Assembly (NCBI RefSeq): GCF_007097525.1
Contig: NZ_VKDD01000001.1
Coordinates: 135,554-199,553 of the forward strand
Origin: Thalassomonas sp. M1454
GTDB taxonomy: Bacteria > Pseudomonadota > Gammaproteobacteria > Enterobacterales > Alteromonadaceae
Reading direction: 5' to 3'
Length of the DNA: 64,000 bases
Shown: positions 45,695-53,572 of the stretch, in pieces
How the letters are laid out: the number at the start of each line of letters is the position of its first letter
Position numbering within the stretch: the stretch's first letter is position 1
The notes under the pieces: model-generated
The model's database searches: none
The model's input: only the letters and a program-made list of their open reading frames with translations
What the model was told of the DNA's origin: nothing
Position numbers and translations under genes: made by a program

Positions 45695-46559
45695 TCACCA
45701 TACACATGATAAAAATGAGCGCATTGGTTGGACATTTTGTCTAAATGTCACTTTTACCATCATAGAGTTCATTGGCGGTTGGCTTACCAATAGTACAGCT
45801 ATCATGGCTGATGCTGTTCATGATTTAGGTGATAGTATATCTATTGGTTTGGCTTGGTTATTGAGCCATTTTTCAGATAAACAAGCACCTTCGACGTACA
45901 GCTACGGTTATAAACGTTTCTCATTATTTGGTGCCTTGATAAATAGTGTTGTTTTAATTGCAGGCTCTATTTTTATCTTGGTTGAGGCTATCCCTCGCTT
46001 ATCAAACCCTGAAATGCCGATGGTAGAGGGAATGTTAGGTTTGGCATTACTCGGCGTTACGGTAAATGGTTATGCTGTTTATAAACTCAGGGCAGGAGCT
46101 ACATTAAATGAAAAGGTTTTAACATGGCACCTATTGGAAGATGTCCTTGGTTGGGTTGCAGTTCTAGTTGTTTCTGTTATCTTGATGTTTGTGGATTGGC
46201 CTATTTTAGACCCCTTGTTATCGATAGCCTTCACGCTGTTTATTTTGTTTAATGTAGTCAAAAATTTAAAGTCAACCTTAGCATTATTTCTACAAGCATC
46301 ACCTGATAAAGAAACACAAAACAAGATAATGGATGCCTTGTTATATAAGCCAGAGGTGAGAGAAGTTCATCACTTGCACTATTGGTCTTTAGACGGGGAA
46401 AGTCATGTGTTAACTGCGCACCTTGTCTTGAATGCTCCATACGATGTAGCTAAGTTACAATCACTCAAGCAAGTAATTTCTGAAGACTTAAGAGCTTTTG
46501 ACTTGTCGCATACCACCATTGAGTTTGAATTTCCCAATGAAGTTTGCAGAGATGATTAA
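45675..46559 (+). CDS. CDF-family zinc/cadmium exporter (CzcD/ZitB-like)
   Basis: The protein has about 294 residues with a His-rich N-terminus (HSHNHSHHTHD) and six membrane helices. Metal sites are ADAVHDLGD near 45 and HLLEDVLGW near 152, the His/Asp pattern of zinc- and cadmium-exporting CDF proteins. A C-terminal cytoplasmic domain is present (VREVHHLHYWSLDGESHVLTA). A GTG at 45666 is in frame, but the ATG at 45675 is better spaced from the AAGG upstream. It overlaps the transglutaminase-like gene by 20 bases, so both are translated together. Confidence 0.9.
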   Translation: MHSHNHSHHTHDKNERIGWTFCLNVTFTIIEFIGGWLTNSTAIMADAVHDLGDSISIGLAWLLSHFSDKQAPSTYSYGYKRFSLFGALINSVVLIAGSIFILVEAIPRLSNPEMPMVEGMLGLALLGVTVNGYAVYKLRAGATLNEKVLTWHLLEDVLGWVAVLVVSVILMFVDWPILDPLLSIAFTLFILFNVVKNLKSTLALFLQASPDKETQNKIMDALLYKPEVREVHHLHYWSLDGESHVLTAHLVLNAPYDVAKLQSLKQVISEDLRAFDLSHTTIEFEFPNEVCRDD

Positions 46560-46638
46560 CATTTTTACTTAATAACTGGCTTAGATTTGTACTCATAAAT
46601 TTGTTATATTACATCCGTCTAACGAAGAGAATAGAAAA

Positions 46639-46980
46639 TTGAACATTAACATTGCTTTGAAAATACTGCTGATAATATCGATTGCCTTACAATCGTTTGT
46701 CGCTGTATCTGCAAGCATGGAAACTCATCAGTTAGACGTTGAGCATTTGCAAACCGTTCATGATCACGAGAAAGAGCATTCTCCTAAGCTCGATAATGAT
46801 AACGAACACGATATGGACGACTGTCACCATTGTGGGCACTGTAGTGGCAACCATACCAGTTGGATTTTGCTGAAAGCATTTGCACCAAGTCTGTCTTTAA
46901 ATCATTCACAAAACTTCAACAATTTGATTTTGTTGCCTCTTGGTATCTCATACAGGATCTATCGACCACCTATCGCTTAA
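46639..46980 (+). CDS. His/Cys-rich small periplasmic protein upstream of RND efflux genes
   Basis: The protein has 113 residues. An N-terminal hydrophobic signal (ALKILLIISIALQSFVAVSA) is followed by a His-, Asp- and Glu-rich stretch and the cluster DDCHHCGHCSGNH near 61-73, which is a plausible soft- or borderline-metal ligand site. The start is a TTG. Small proteins like this often precede heavy-metal RND systems and may deliver or sense metal in the periplasm. I do not know a named family for it. Confidence 0.65.
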   Translation: MNINIALKILLIISIALQSFVAVSASMETHQLDVEHLQTVHDHEKEHSPKLDNDNEHDMDDCHHCGHCSGNHTSWILLKAFAPSLSLNHSQNFNNLILLPLGISYRIYRPPIA

Positions 46981-47044
46981 CTTTACTCCATACAGTGCGT
47001 TTTTACGCAAACACAATTTGGTTTAATAAAAGTTAAGAGTCATT

Positions 47045-48274
47045 ATGAATAATATTTTTCGAATCACAGGCGTAGCCTTAGTGATCATCTTGGGTGTGTC
47101 TTTAACAGACCCAACATCGGCAGGTGAAAGCCAACACAACACAACACACAATGAACATTCACATAAGCATGAAAAGCCCACTAAAGAACCTGAGCATGAC
47201 CATGTTCATGCTGACGACACAGGTAATAGCCCTGAAAAGATAGCAATTGAAGAAGATGAGCATGAAGAAGGGACTTCCTTGAGTGCTGAAAAAATTAAAT
47301 TAGCAGGTATAAAAATTGAGGGAGTGTTTCTAAAGAAACACCTAAACACGGTTTATGCCCCTGGAGAAGTCAAGGCCAATGGTTACAAGAGTTACATTGT
47401 TTCGCCCCGTACAGATTCAGTGGTTATTAATCGCCATGCGAGCTTAGGTGACCATGTGAAAGTTGGACAAAAGTTGGTTACTTTATTCAGCGAGACAATG
47501 GCTCAAACTCAAGCTGACTTTTTGATTGCGTCATCTAACTGGAAGCGAGCTAAAAAGCTAGGTAGAGATAATGTAAGTGAACGTATCCTTGTTGAAGCTG
47601 AAAACATCTATAAAGGAGTTTATGGCAAGTTGGTGGCTTTTGGTTTAACAAAACAGGCAATTGAAAAAATATCCCAACAAGGTAGCTCAACCTTTGGTCA
47701 ATATGCTCTCGTTGCTGAGCGAGAAGGTGTTGTTTTACAGGATGGTTTCATGCAGGGCCAACGTATCGAGGCGGGTGAAACCATCATGTTACTTGCTGAT
47801 GAAACAGACCTATGGATAGAAGCGAATGTTCCCCCAAATAAAGAATTAAATTTATCATTAGGCAGTCCTGCATTAATTGATTTGAATGGTGTCAAATACG
47901 AAGCCAGCGTCATACAAGAAGCTCACACAATTGACCCTGTCACTAGAACCCGAACAGTAAGGCTGTCGGTTACTAACACTGGACATAAACTTCATTCCGG
48001 TATGTTTGTGAAGGTCTATTTTCAGTTCGAGTCGAGCAATGAAGTCATTGCCGTACCAGAAGAAGCATTAATAAGAAGTAGCGATGGTGACTGGACAGTG
48101 TTTATCGAAGATCACCCAAATGAGTTTAAAGCGGTTGAAGTAACAAGAGGTCGGTCTTTTGGAGAGTATCGCGAAGTTTTGGGTGTTGAAGCCGGAACGA
48201 AAGTCGTTACACGCGGTGCTTTTTTTGTCGCCTCTGAGAAAGCTAAGGGCGGCTTTGATCCGCACAATCACTAA
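47045..48274 (+). CDS. Heavy-metal efflux RND periplasmic adaptor (CusB/CzcB family)
   Basis: The protein has 409 residues. A signal peptide is followed by a His-rich region (HNEHSHKHEKP, EHDHVHADD) that may bind metal. The membrane-fusion barrel-sandwich begins VYAPGEVKANGYKSYIVSP near 98, a short helical hairpin lies in the middle (about 150-200), and the beta-barrel ends with VVTRGAFFVASEKAKGGFDPHNH. It links the RND pump encoded 11 bases downstream to an outer-membrane channel. No such channel gene is in the cluster. Confidence 0.9.
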   Translation: MNNIFRITGVALVIILGVSLTDPTSAGESQHNTTHNEHSHKHEKPTKEPEHDHVHADDTGNSPEKIAIEEDEHEEGTSLSAEKIKLAGIKIEGVFLKKHLNTVYAPGEVKANGYKSYIVSPRTDSVVINRHASLGDHVKVGQKLVTLFSETMAQTQADFLIASSNWKRAKKLGRDNVSERILVEAENIYKGVYGKLVAFGLTKQAIEKISQQGSSTFGQYALVAEREGVVLQDGFMQGQRIEAGETIMLLADETDLWIEANVPPNKELNLSLGSPALIDLNGVKYEASVIQEAHTIDPVTRTRTVRLSVTNTGHKLHSGMFVKVYFQFESSNEVIAVPEEALIRSSDGDWTVFIEDHPNEFKAVEVTRGRSFGEYREVLGVEAGTKVVTRGAFFVASEKAKGGFDPHNH

Positions 48275-48285
48275 GGAGACCAGCC

Positions 48286-51200
48286 ATGTTTAATCGAATT
48301 ATTGATTGGTCTATTAACAACAGATTGCTCGTATTAATCTCAGTAGTTGCGCTGATAGCAAGTGCAGTTATCACTATACCTAAGTTGAATTTAGACGCGT
48401 TTCCAGATGTAACAAATGTACAAGTTGCCGTTAATACCGAAGCGCCAGGGTTAGCCGCTGAAGAAGTAGAGCAACTTATCACCTATCCAATAGAAGCTGT
48501 GATGTACGCATTGCCGGATGTAGAACAAGTGCGCTCTATATCAAAAACAGGTTTATCGGGTGTCACCGTAGTGTTTAAAGAAGGGACAGATATATTTTTT
48601 GCTAGGCAATTGGTTTTTGAACGCTTACAGGCTGCGAAGGAGCTTATACCTACTGGGGTTGGAACGCCAGAGATGGGGCCTAACACTTCTGGTTTAGGGC
48701 AAGTATTTCAATATTTGCTGATTTCAGATGACACAAGCAAGTATGACTCGATGGCGCTTAGAAGTCTGAACGACTGGATCATTAAACTACTAATAATGCC
48801 TGTAGACGGCGTGACAGATGTGTTGTCATTCGGCGGTAATGTTCGTCAATATCAGGTCAATGTCGATCCTTCCAAGTTATTGTCTTATGAGTTAACTCAA
48901 GAAGATGTGGTATCAGCGCTTGAAAATAACAACGCTAATGTTGGTGGCTGGTACATGAATCGAGGGCAAGAACAGCTAGTTATTCGAGGTACTGGTTGGT
49001 TCGAAAGTGGTGAAAAAGGTCTTAAAAATATTCAGCAAGTGCCTGTGAAAACACTTAATGGTGTCGTAGTTACAGTGTCTGATGTTGCTAAAGTAGAACT
49101 CGGTTCGGAGATCAGACAAGGTGCTGTCACAATGACACGTAAAGCTGATAATGGCGCTGTTGAAAACTTAGGTGAAGTAGTATCTGGCATTGTTTTAAAG
49201 CGCATGGGTTCGAATACCAAAGCGACGATAGATGGGATTAATGCCAGAACTAAGCTTATCAATCAGGCTTTACCTGAAGGTGTAAGGTTTGAGCCTTTTT
49301 ATGACCAAGCAGATCTAATTGAAAAAGCGGTGACAACCGTCGTTGAAGCTCTTACTTTAGCTTTTATCTTTATTACCATTGTATTGGCGCTCTTTTTAAT
49401 GAATTTAAGAGCCACATTTTTAGTGCTTATCTCAATTCCAATTTCTATTGGTATTGCATTAATGGTAATGGCTTGGTTAGGTATTTCAGCCAACTTGATG
49501 TCGCTTGGTGGTATCGCTGTAGCTATTGGCATGTTAGTCGATGGTTCAGTTGTTATGGTTGAAAACATGTTTAAACATTTAAACCGTCCAGACCCCACTC
49601 ATTATAATGAAGTTCATAAGCGAGTGCCCGCAACAGATGTCGATCCCCATGATGTTGAAAGTGACTCAAAAGGAATTGATTTACGACTAAAAGAAGCGGG
49701 TAAAGAAGTTGCTCGCCCAGTCTTTTTTGCAGCATCAATTATTCTTGTCGTTTTTACACCATTGTTTAGTTTCGAAGGAGTAGAAGCAAAGCTATTTCAA
49801 CCAATGGCTGTAAGCATAATGCTAGCCGTGGTATCGGCTATTGTCGTTGCTTTATTTATTGTTCCTGCACTTGCTACTTTCATGTTTAAAAAAGGTATCA
49901 AGGAAAGGCAAAGTTTGATTTTAAAGCCCATCGATATTTTATATCGAAAGTCATTGAAAATCGCTTTAAAGCAAACCAAGTTCGTTGTTTTTGTGTCATT
50001 AGCGCTTGTCGTTTCAGCAGCGGCAGTTATTCCACAAATTGGAACTGAATTCGTGCCAGAATTAGAAGAAGGAACGATTAACCTAAGAGTTACGTTGGCT
50101 CCTTCTTCTAGCTTGGAAACTGCTCTTTCGGTTACGCCTGTGTTGGAAGAAAAGCTGATGGCTTTCCCTGAAGTGACTTACGCATTGAGCCGGATTGGTC
50201 GAGCAGAGATTGGCGGCGATCCGGAACCTGTGAACAATATTGAAATTTACATCGGTCTCAAGCCTGTTTCGGATTGGACAAGCGCATCTAATCGTTATGA
50301 GTTGCAAGATAAAATGGAGCGCTCATTGGAAGAGTATCCGGGGCTGTTACTAAATTTCTCGCAGCCGATTGCCACGCGTGTAGATGAGTTGCTATCAGGT
50401 GTAAAAGCACAACTTGCCATTAAATTATTTGGCTCTGATTTAAAGGTACTCGCAAACAAAGGGCGAGAAATAGAAACTGCGATTAAGTCAATTGATGGTG
50501 CTAAAGACGTTGCACTTGAGCAGATTGCAGGTGAAGCACAACTTGTTATTGCTCCTAATAGGCTTGAGCTTTCTAGATATGGTTTATCTGTTGGTGATGT
50601 CATGGAAGTTGTTCAAGACGGGATCGGTGGAGTTGATGCTGGTCAAATTATTAATGGTAATGAACGTTATGATATTTACGTGCGCCTAGATGAGGAATTC
50701 AGAGCTAACAGTGAAGCAATAGCTGATATAAGGCTTCAATCTCCTACAGGAGCTTGGGTGCGAATTGGTGATGTAGCATCTGTGTCTTTTGAGTCTGGCC
50801 CTCCACAGGTTAGGCGTGACGATGTACAGCGTAGAGTAGTCATTCAAGCTAACGTCCAAGGCCGTGATATGGGAAGTGTGGTTAAAGATATTCAGGCAAC
50901 GATTGCTTCTGAGGTAAAATTACCAGCAGGTTACTCCATCTCGATAGGTGGACAATTCGAAAGCCAGCAACGAGCGCAACAGCGCCTTTCTATTGTAGTA
51001 CCGTTATCGTTGGCTTTGATAGCTTTACTCCTTTACTTTGCGTTTGGCTCTGTAGGCCAGGCTATGTTGATCCTGCTTAACGTTCCCTTAGCCGTTATAG
51101 GGGGCGTATTTTCACTATACCTTTCTGGTCAATACCTTTCAGTTCCAAGTTCTGTTGGTTTTATTACCTTGTTTGGCGTAGCGGTACTTAATGGTGTTGT

Positions 51201-51486
51201 CATGGTGGAAAGCATTAATAAACGAGTCAAAGATGGGCATGCGACAGCAGAAGCAATATTTGATGGTGCGACTTCAAGGTTACGCCCAGTGCTTATGACT
51301 GCAATTACATCCGCACTAGGTTTGATACCGATGCTGTTATCAAGTGGAGTTGGTTCGGAAATACAAAAGCCCCTCGCTAGTGTGATTGTTGGCGGATTGA
51401 TAACGGCAACGTTATTGACACTTTTTGTTGTGCCAAGCCTATACCAGTTCTTTTCGAAAGAAAAATTAAAAGAGTTTAGGTTATAG
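48286..51486 (+). CDS. Heavy-metal efflux RND pump (CusA/CzcA family)
   Basis: The protein has 1066 residues, full length for an HME-RND permease, with 12 predicted membrane helices and two large periplasmic loops. The helix-4 motif reads LGGIAVAIGMLVDGSVVMVEN, which is closer to monovalent-metal CusA-type pumps than to the DFGxxxDGA form of CzcA. Hence Cu/Ag specificity is possible, but the neighbours (CadR-like MerR, CDFs) point to divalent metals. A strong AAGGAG lies just before the ATG. A stem-loop follows the stop. Confidence 0.9.
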   Translation: MFNRIIDWSINNRLLVLISVVALIASAVITIPKLNLDAFPDVTNVQVAVNTEAPGLAAEEVEQLITYPIEAVMYALPDVEQVRSISKTGLSGVTVVFKEGTDIFFARQLVFERLQAAKELIPTGVGTPEMGPNTSGLGQVFQYLLISDDTSKYDSMALRSLNDWIIKLLIMPVDGVTDVLSFGGNVRQYQVNVDPSKLLSYELTQEDVVSALENNNANVGGWYMNRGQEQLVIRGTGWFESGEKGLKNIQQVPVKTLNGVVVTVSDVAKVELGSEIRQGAVTMTRKADNGAVENLGEVVSGIVLKRMGSNTKATIDGINARTKLINQALPEGVRFEPFYDQADLIEKAVTTVVEALTLAFIFITIVLALFLMNLRATFLVLISIPISIGIALMVMAWLGISANLMSLGGIAVAIGMLVDGSVVMVENMFKHLNRPDPTHYNEVHKRVPATDVDPHDVESDSKGIDLRLKEAGKEVARPVFFAASIILVVFTPLFSFEGVEAKLFQPMAVSIMLAVVSAIVVALFIVPALATFMFKKGIKERQSLILKPIDILYRKSLKIALKQTKFVVFVSLALVVSAAAVIPQIGTEFVPELEEGTINLRVTLAPSSSLETALSVTPVLEEKLMAFPEVTYALSRIGRAEIGGDPEPVNNIEIYIGLKPVSDWTSASNRYELQDKMERSLEEYPGLLLNFSQPIATRVDELLSGVKAQLAIKLFGSDLKVLANKGREIETAIKSIDGAKDVALEQIAGEAQLVIAPNRLELSRYGLSVGDVMEVVQDGIGGVDAGQIINGNERYDIYVRLDEEFRANSEAIADIRLQSPTGAWVRIGDVASVSFESGPPQVRRDDVQRRVVIQANVQGRDMGSVVKDIQATIASEVKLPAGYSISIGGQFESQQRAQQRLSIVVPLSLALIALLLYFAFGSVGQAMLILLNVPLAVIGGVFSLYLSGQYLSVPSSVGFITLFGVAVLNGVVMVESINKRVKDGHATAEAIFDGATSRLRPVLMTAITSALGLIPMLLSSGVGSEIQKPLASVIVGGLITATLLTLFVVPSLYQFFSKEKLKEFRL

Positions 51487-51496
51487 CAATTCCATT

Positions 51497-51526
51497 TAGC
51501 CCCATTCCATTTTTTGGGTGGGGCTA
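51497..51526. terminator. Stem-loop after the RND pump gene
   Basis: TAGCCCCA (51497-51504) pairs with TGGGGCTA (51519-51526). It lies 11 bases after the pump stop codon and next to the end of the decayed minus-strand gene, so it may end transcription from both sides. The U-run after the stem is poor. Confidence 0.45.
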
Positions 51527-51527
51527 T

Positions 51528-51864
51528 TCAGGTTGGCATATGAAGTGCTCCCCACGAGTAGATTAATAAGTGAATTGAAGGTCTCTTATTGGCACAAAAC
51601 AGCCTCTCAGCACGTTCAATGAGATCCCGTATCTCGTTTAGGGTGATATCATTGAGTAGTTATAACTCAATATCCTCATCTCGTTCCCAAAGTAATTGGG
51701 GTTCACTCAAATTGAGTGCAAGGCAGACCTCTTCAATAGATATAAATGGAGTTATAAAGCCCCCTTATGACCATAGGAAGGCCATCTTTATCGGTTGAAA
51801 CAACTAAAGCTTTACCTTTTGGTAGCTCCTTACAAAGGTACATCGAGGTTTTTATAATTCTCAT
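51528..51864 (-). pseudogene. Decayed small gene with a frameshift and an internal stop
   Basis: Reading the minus strand from an ATG at 51864 gives RIIKTSMYLCKELPKGKALV and then VVSTDKDGLPMVIRG. Coding-like sequence resumes after a frameshift near 51746 with ISIEEVCLALNLSEPQLLWE, meets one in-frame TAA near 51662, and continues as LLNDITLNEIRDLIERAERL until a stop at 51528. The pieces read as one helical, soluble protein of about 110 residues. I cannot name the family. The state of decay is consistent with turnover at the junction between the metal cargo and the recombinase module. Confidence 0.45.
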
Positions 51865-51955
51865 AATGATCCATGTTTGAGGATGAAATTAATCAATAGC
51901 TCGTTTTAGTAATACGACTTAAATTTCTAAAATGAGCTATTTGATTCAATTCCTA

Positions 51956-52549
51956 TTAAGCTGAGTACTGAGAAGATATTTCAGTATTAATAGCTTTAAC
52001 TATTTTTCTGCAATGATGAGAGCAGATGCCATGTTCGTCAGCTAATTCATGCACACCTACACCATTACGCATCACTTGTTTCCAAATTCTTTGATTTCTC
52101 TCTGGAAAGCTTTGTATAAACTGGTCACATTCATCATGAATAAAAATACTGGTCATATCAGGTATATAACCATTATTTTCGGCAGTATTTTCAATATCGA
52201 CAATTTCCACAAGTTTATTATTGCGAAGCTCTTTTTTAATTAAATCCTGTATGCGCCAGATAGCATTGCGCATGCAATAATTAAACAAGGCGCCAACATA
52301 GAAGTCATTATGATTATGCTCATATTTTTGCATAGCATCCATAAAATGAATGGTAGCTTCTTGAACCAGGTCATCCATTGATATGTGATTTCCCAAATTG
52401 GAAACGCTAAACTCCTCGTATACCTTTCCTTTTATAGCTGAGCTATAAAAGGAAATTATTTTATTGCCAGCTTTCATATCTCCTTGTTTGAAATTATTTA
52501 TATCATTTAGACTAATCGACGCTTTATTTTCATTTAGGTTTGTAAACAT
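51956..52549 (-). CDS. Sigma-70-like regulatory protein linked to the giant recombinase
   Basis: The protein has 197 residues. A region-2-like segment (MDDLVQEATIHFMDAMQKYE, residues about 58-77) resembles the core-binding helix of sigma-70 factors. A C-terminal helix-turn-helix (GVHELADEHGICSHHCRKIVKAI) resembles region 4. The order and size are those of an ECF-type factor, although the sequences are divergent and its ability to bind RNA polymerase is untested. It is the third gene of a minus-strand operon headed by the 1403-residue recombinase, 90 bases after the 305-residue gene. It may switch on element genes, or it may be a DNA-binding helper. Confidence 0.65.
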   Translation of the reverse strand: MFTNLNENKASISLNDINNFKQGDMKAGNKIISFYSSAIKGKVYEEFSVSNLGNHISMDDLVQEATIHFMDAMQKYEHNHNDFYVGALFNYCMRNAIWRIQDLIKKELRNNKLVEIVDIENTAENNGYIPDMTSIFIHDECDQFIQSFPERNQRIWKQVMRNGVGVHELADEHGICSHHCRKIVKAINTEISSQYSA

Positions 52550-52639
52550 TTAGCTATCTCGCATTTCAAGTTAATGGAGATAACAATTTCTCATTGTTTT
52601 TATGGGCGACAAGTCACCCATAATTTATGCGCTAAAAGT

Positions 52640-53557
52640 TTAAAGTAAAAATTCTTCCTCGTATGTTAAATAATTAGTAATAAGGTATTTTTCATGGTCA
52701 ATGCTTTTCCTTCTTAATTGAAACTCAATATAAGTTTTTTTGCCTTTAAATTTAAAAAGTTCATAATATTTTTCACATCCAGCAGATATAAAAATTTTAC
52801 TTTTTCCACGTCGAAGTTTAATTTCTATGTGTTCGTTATTTTCACAGCCTAGAGTTATTAGCTGGCCTTTTATCGTTTGGGTAAGTGATTCCGTTTTATT
52901 CTGTACTTTGCGGGTTGCGATTGAGTTCTTTGGTGCAACGTAATGAATAGGAGAGATTACCTCAGAGTTTTTTGTATTAAGATGCGAGTCACTTATTGCT
53001 GTATCTGACAAAGGCTCATCGGAATCATCCGTAATACATGTGAAATTAGTAATTTGACACTCTGTAGGAAATTTTGGAATTAACTTAATATAATCATTAA
53101 TAAGGTTTTCAAAAGCTTTACTCTTAATGACGATTTGCTGCCCCGCAACTTGACAGTGATTATCAACCATTTTGTTATATTGATATTTAAAATTGTTACT
53201 TTGATTTTCACTTTGCTCTGCAAGCTTATCAAGCTGAGTTACAGCTTTATTTAAAGCGTTAGCCACAACCAAAATATCTTCAGCCAATGGTGTGACTAAT
53301 TCCAATTCCCAGTCATCCTTAGGGACAAACGCCAAACCCACACGTTCTATATTATCTGCACGCTGAATTTCAACATTTGTTTTGGGGTGATTCAACTGCT
53401 CTTCAAAATCTTTATCGTGTCCCAAGTATTGGCAAATTTTCTTCGTCAATTTAGGCAACGCATCGCCGTATAATTCATTACTTATAGTGATAGATAAAAT
53501 ATCTTTACTCTCTTCATGACTTTTTTTGTTAATAAATTCTAGTAGGTTATATTGCAT
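52640..53557 (-). CDS. Hypothetical protein in the giant-recombinase operon
   Basis: I do not recognise this 305-residue protein. It has no signal peptide or membrane segment. A probable coiled-coil helix runs over about 95-135 (ILVVANALNKAVTQLDKLAEQ). The C-terminal third is basic and beta-rich (IEIKLRRGKSKIFISAGCEKY, IEFQLRRKSI), suggestive of a DNA-binding or structural domain. A strong AAAGGA precedes its ATG, and it starts 15 bases after the recombinase stop, so the two are co-transcribed. A role as accessory recombination factor is inferred from position only. Confidence 0.6.
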   Translation of the reverse strand: MQYNLLEFINKKSHEESKDILSITISNELYGDALPKLTKKICQYLGHDKDFEEQLNHPKTNVEIQRADNIERVGLAFVPKDDWELELVTPLAEDILVVANALNKAVTQLDKLAEQSENQSNNFKYQYNKMVDNHCQVAGQQIVIKSKAFENLINDYIKLIPKFPTECQITNFTCITDDSDEPLSDTAISDSHLNTKNSEVISPIHYVAPKNSIATRKVQNKTESLTQTIKGQLITLGCENNEHIEIKLRRGKSKIFISAGCEKYYELFKFKGKKTYIEFQLRRKSIDHEKYLITNYLTYEEEFLL

Positions 53558-53572
53558 AGTAAATTCCTTTAG

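Noticed and set aside
49032-50603. Several minus-strand reading frames inside the RND pump gene
   Set aside because: They are antisense to a full-length conserved gene and have no ribosome-binding site or recognisable features.
51589-51798. Plus-strand 69-residue reading frame
   Set aside because: Ser/Arg-rich composition and better coding-like sequence on the opposite strand indicate it is a shadow of the decayed minus-strand gene.
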